A DNA stretch of 64,000 nucleotides from Mycolicibacterium phocaicum. GTDB taxonomy: Bacteria; Actinomycetota; Actinomycetes; Mycobacteriales; Mycobacteriaceae. Made by a program: the position numbers and the translations under genes. Under the pieces are notes generated by a model, which was not told where the DNA came from, made no database searches, and worked only from the letters and a program-made list of their open reading frames with translations. The DNA is taken from the NCBI RefSeq assembly GCF_010731115.1, contig NZ_AP022616.1, positions 744,001-808,000 on the forward strand, given 5' to 3'. Below, piece after piece: positions 63,284 through 64,000 of the stretch (its first letter is position 1; every line of letters starts with the position of its first letter).

Positions 63284-64000
63284 CGTCCGCACTGGTGTCG
63301 GCGATTCCGGCTCGCTGGGCTTCGCGGTCGGCCATTCCCAGCACCCGCCGGAGACGACCCGCGGCGGCGTGCTTCGTCAACGGCGGCTCGGCGAGCCGAC
63401 CCAGATCCTCCAACGACAGGTCAGGGTGCTGGACGCGCAAGCGTGCGATCTCGATGAAATGGTCGGGCGCCTTGTCGCCGAGGATTTCCAGCGCTCGTTG
63501 CGCCCGGATGGCAGTCGTCATCGCCGACTGCTGCGCGCGGCGTTGATTGGAGTCCACCAGTGCCGCGCCGGCCGTGGCGGTGCCGCCACGATCGCGGTAC
63601 GACTGCCAGACCTCATGAGTCTGTTTGGCGCCAATGAGATTCAGCAGCGAGGAGATGGTGTCGGGGTCACGAACCGTGACCCGGTCGGCCCCACGCAGCT
63701 GTCGCGCTTTCACGTGGACGCCGAGGCGTCGCGCGGCCCCCGTCAGCGCCAAGGCGGCTTCCATACCAGGGCATTCCACCTCCAGGCCCCGTGCGCGACC
63801 GGCCAGAGCCAGCGATCCCCGGGCGAGAAACGCGCCACGCCAAACGGCTTCGGCATCGGCCCTGCTGCCGCCCACGATCTGCGCGGGCATCCCCCGGACC
63901 GGCCGCCCCCAGCGGTCGATGAGTCCGGTCCATCGGGCGACGTCCTCCGCCTGGTGAGCGACGTGCACCAAGTAGCGACGACGCGAACCGACGCTCGGCA
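63249..64000 (-). CDS. WhiA-type DNA-binding protein, C-terminal part
   Basis: The frame is open to the window edge and encodes about 249 residues. It matches the WhiA LAGLIDADG-like region (RWGRPVRGMPAQIVGGSRAD, VWRGAFLARGSLALAGRARG, ALALTGAARRLGVHVKARQL) and the C-terminal helix-turn-helix (ALEILGDKAPDHFIEIARLR, LSLEDLGRLAEPPLTKHAAA). Many positions differ from the strongly conserved housekeeping mycobacterial WhiA, so this may be a paralogue. Start is outside the window. Confidence 0.8.
   Translation of the reverse strand, partial: PSVGSRRRYLVHVAHQAEDVARWTGLIDRWGRPVRGMPAQIVGGSRADAEAVWRGAFLARGSLALAGRARGLEVECPGMEAALALTGAARRLGVHVKARQLRGADRVTVRDPDTISSLLNLIGAKQTHEVWQSYRDRGGTATAGAALVDSNQRRAQQSAMTTAIRAQRALEILGDKAPDHFIEIARLRVQHPDLSLEDLGRLAEPPLTKHAAAGRLRRVLGMADREAQRAGIADTSADVTPVGHPPQHP

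Overview
The window looks like part of the chromosome or a large replicon of a mycobacterium, probably a fast-growing Mycolicibacterium-type species. The evidence is the very high GC content, frequent GTG starts, DUF1942 (MPT63-like) and DUF4436 proteins, an EspC-like type VII secretion substrate, a WhiA-type regulator and mycobacterial-style Asp23 proteins. No rRNA, tRNA or CRISPR array was seen.

Layout. (1) 1-12041 is the right part of a Tn7/Tn5053-like transposon (TnsA-TniA-TniB-TniQ) whose other end lies beyond the left edge. Its cargo includes a BlaI/M56-controlled, Met/Cys-rich metal-handling (copper-like) locus and a small type VII secretion substrate cassette. An IS3-family element (362-1658, 4-bp duplication CGGG) has broken one small cargo gene. 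(2) 12042-17660 is resident DNA: a DUF4436 membrane protein gene facing a PhaC-like hydrolase gene. The DUF4436 gene is split by a 3.3-kb transposon (12390-15732, 6-bp duplication ACCATC) that encodes a DUF6431 protein, a DDE transposase and an ExeA-like ATPase. (3) 17666-28012 is a second, complete TnsA-TniABQ transposon with matched ends (TGTCCGTTCTCATTGA...) and a 5-bp duplication TCTGG. It carries mercury resistance (merA, merB, a MerT-like protein, a thioredoxin-like lipoprotein, a CcdA-like protein, merR) and a CadD-like transporter. (4) 28030-28704 is a resident acetyltransferase gene.

(5) 28845-56915 is an exopolysaccharide locus bounded by two near-identical initiating phosphoglycosyltransferase genes with a duplicated promoter region. 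It holds Wzz-, Wzy- and Wzx-like proteins, three GT4 glycosyltransferases, two secreted beta-helix proteins, a double hydrolase of the exosortase-A-associated kind and a putative c-di-GMP phosphodiesterase/cyclase pair. Embedded in it (31576-37811) is a compact aminoacyl-carrier-protein cassette: carrier protein, its own phosphopantetheinyl transferase, a class II synthetase-like amino acid:carrier ligase, an acyl-CoA dehydrogenase, a DUF1839 protein and a GH2-like protein. This is the best candidate for an undescribed system. (6) 57033-58763 is ChrB plus an MFS transporter. (7) 58781-63283 is an Asp23/AmaP-like envelope module divergent from an ECF sigma factor and another Asp23-like gene. 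A WhiA-type protein runs off the right edge.

Quality warning. At least ten otherwise intact conserved genes or gene parts show a one- or two-base loss, nearly always in a short G/C run or dinucleotide repeat. Many apparent pseudogenes here may be consensus errors; they are marked individually.
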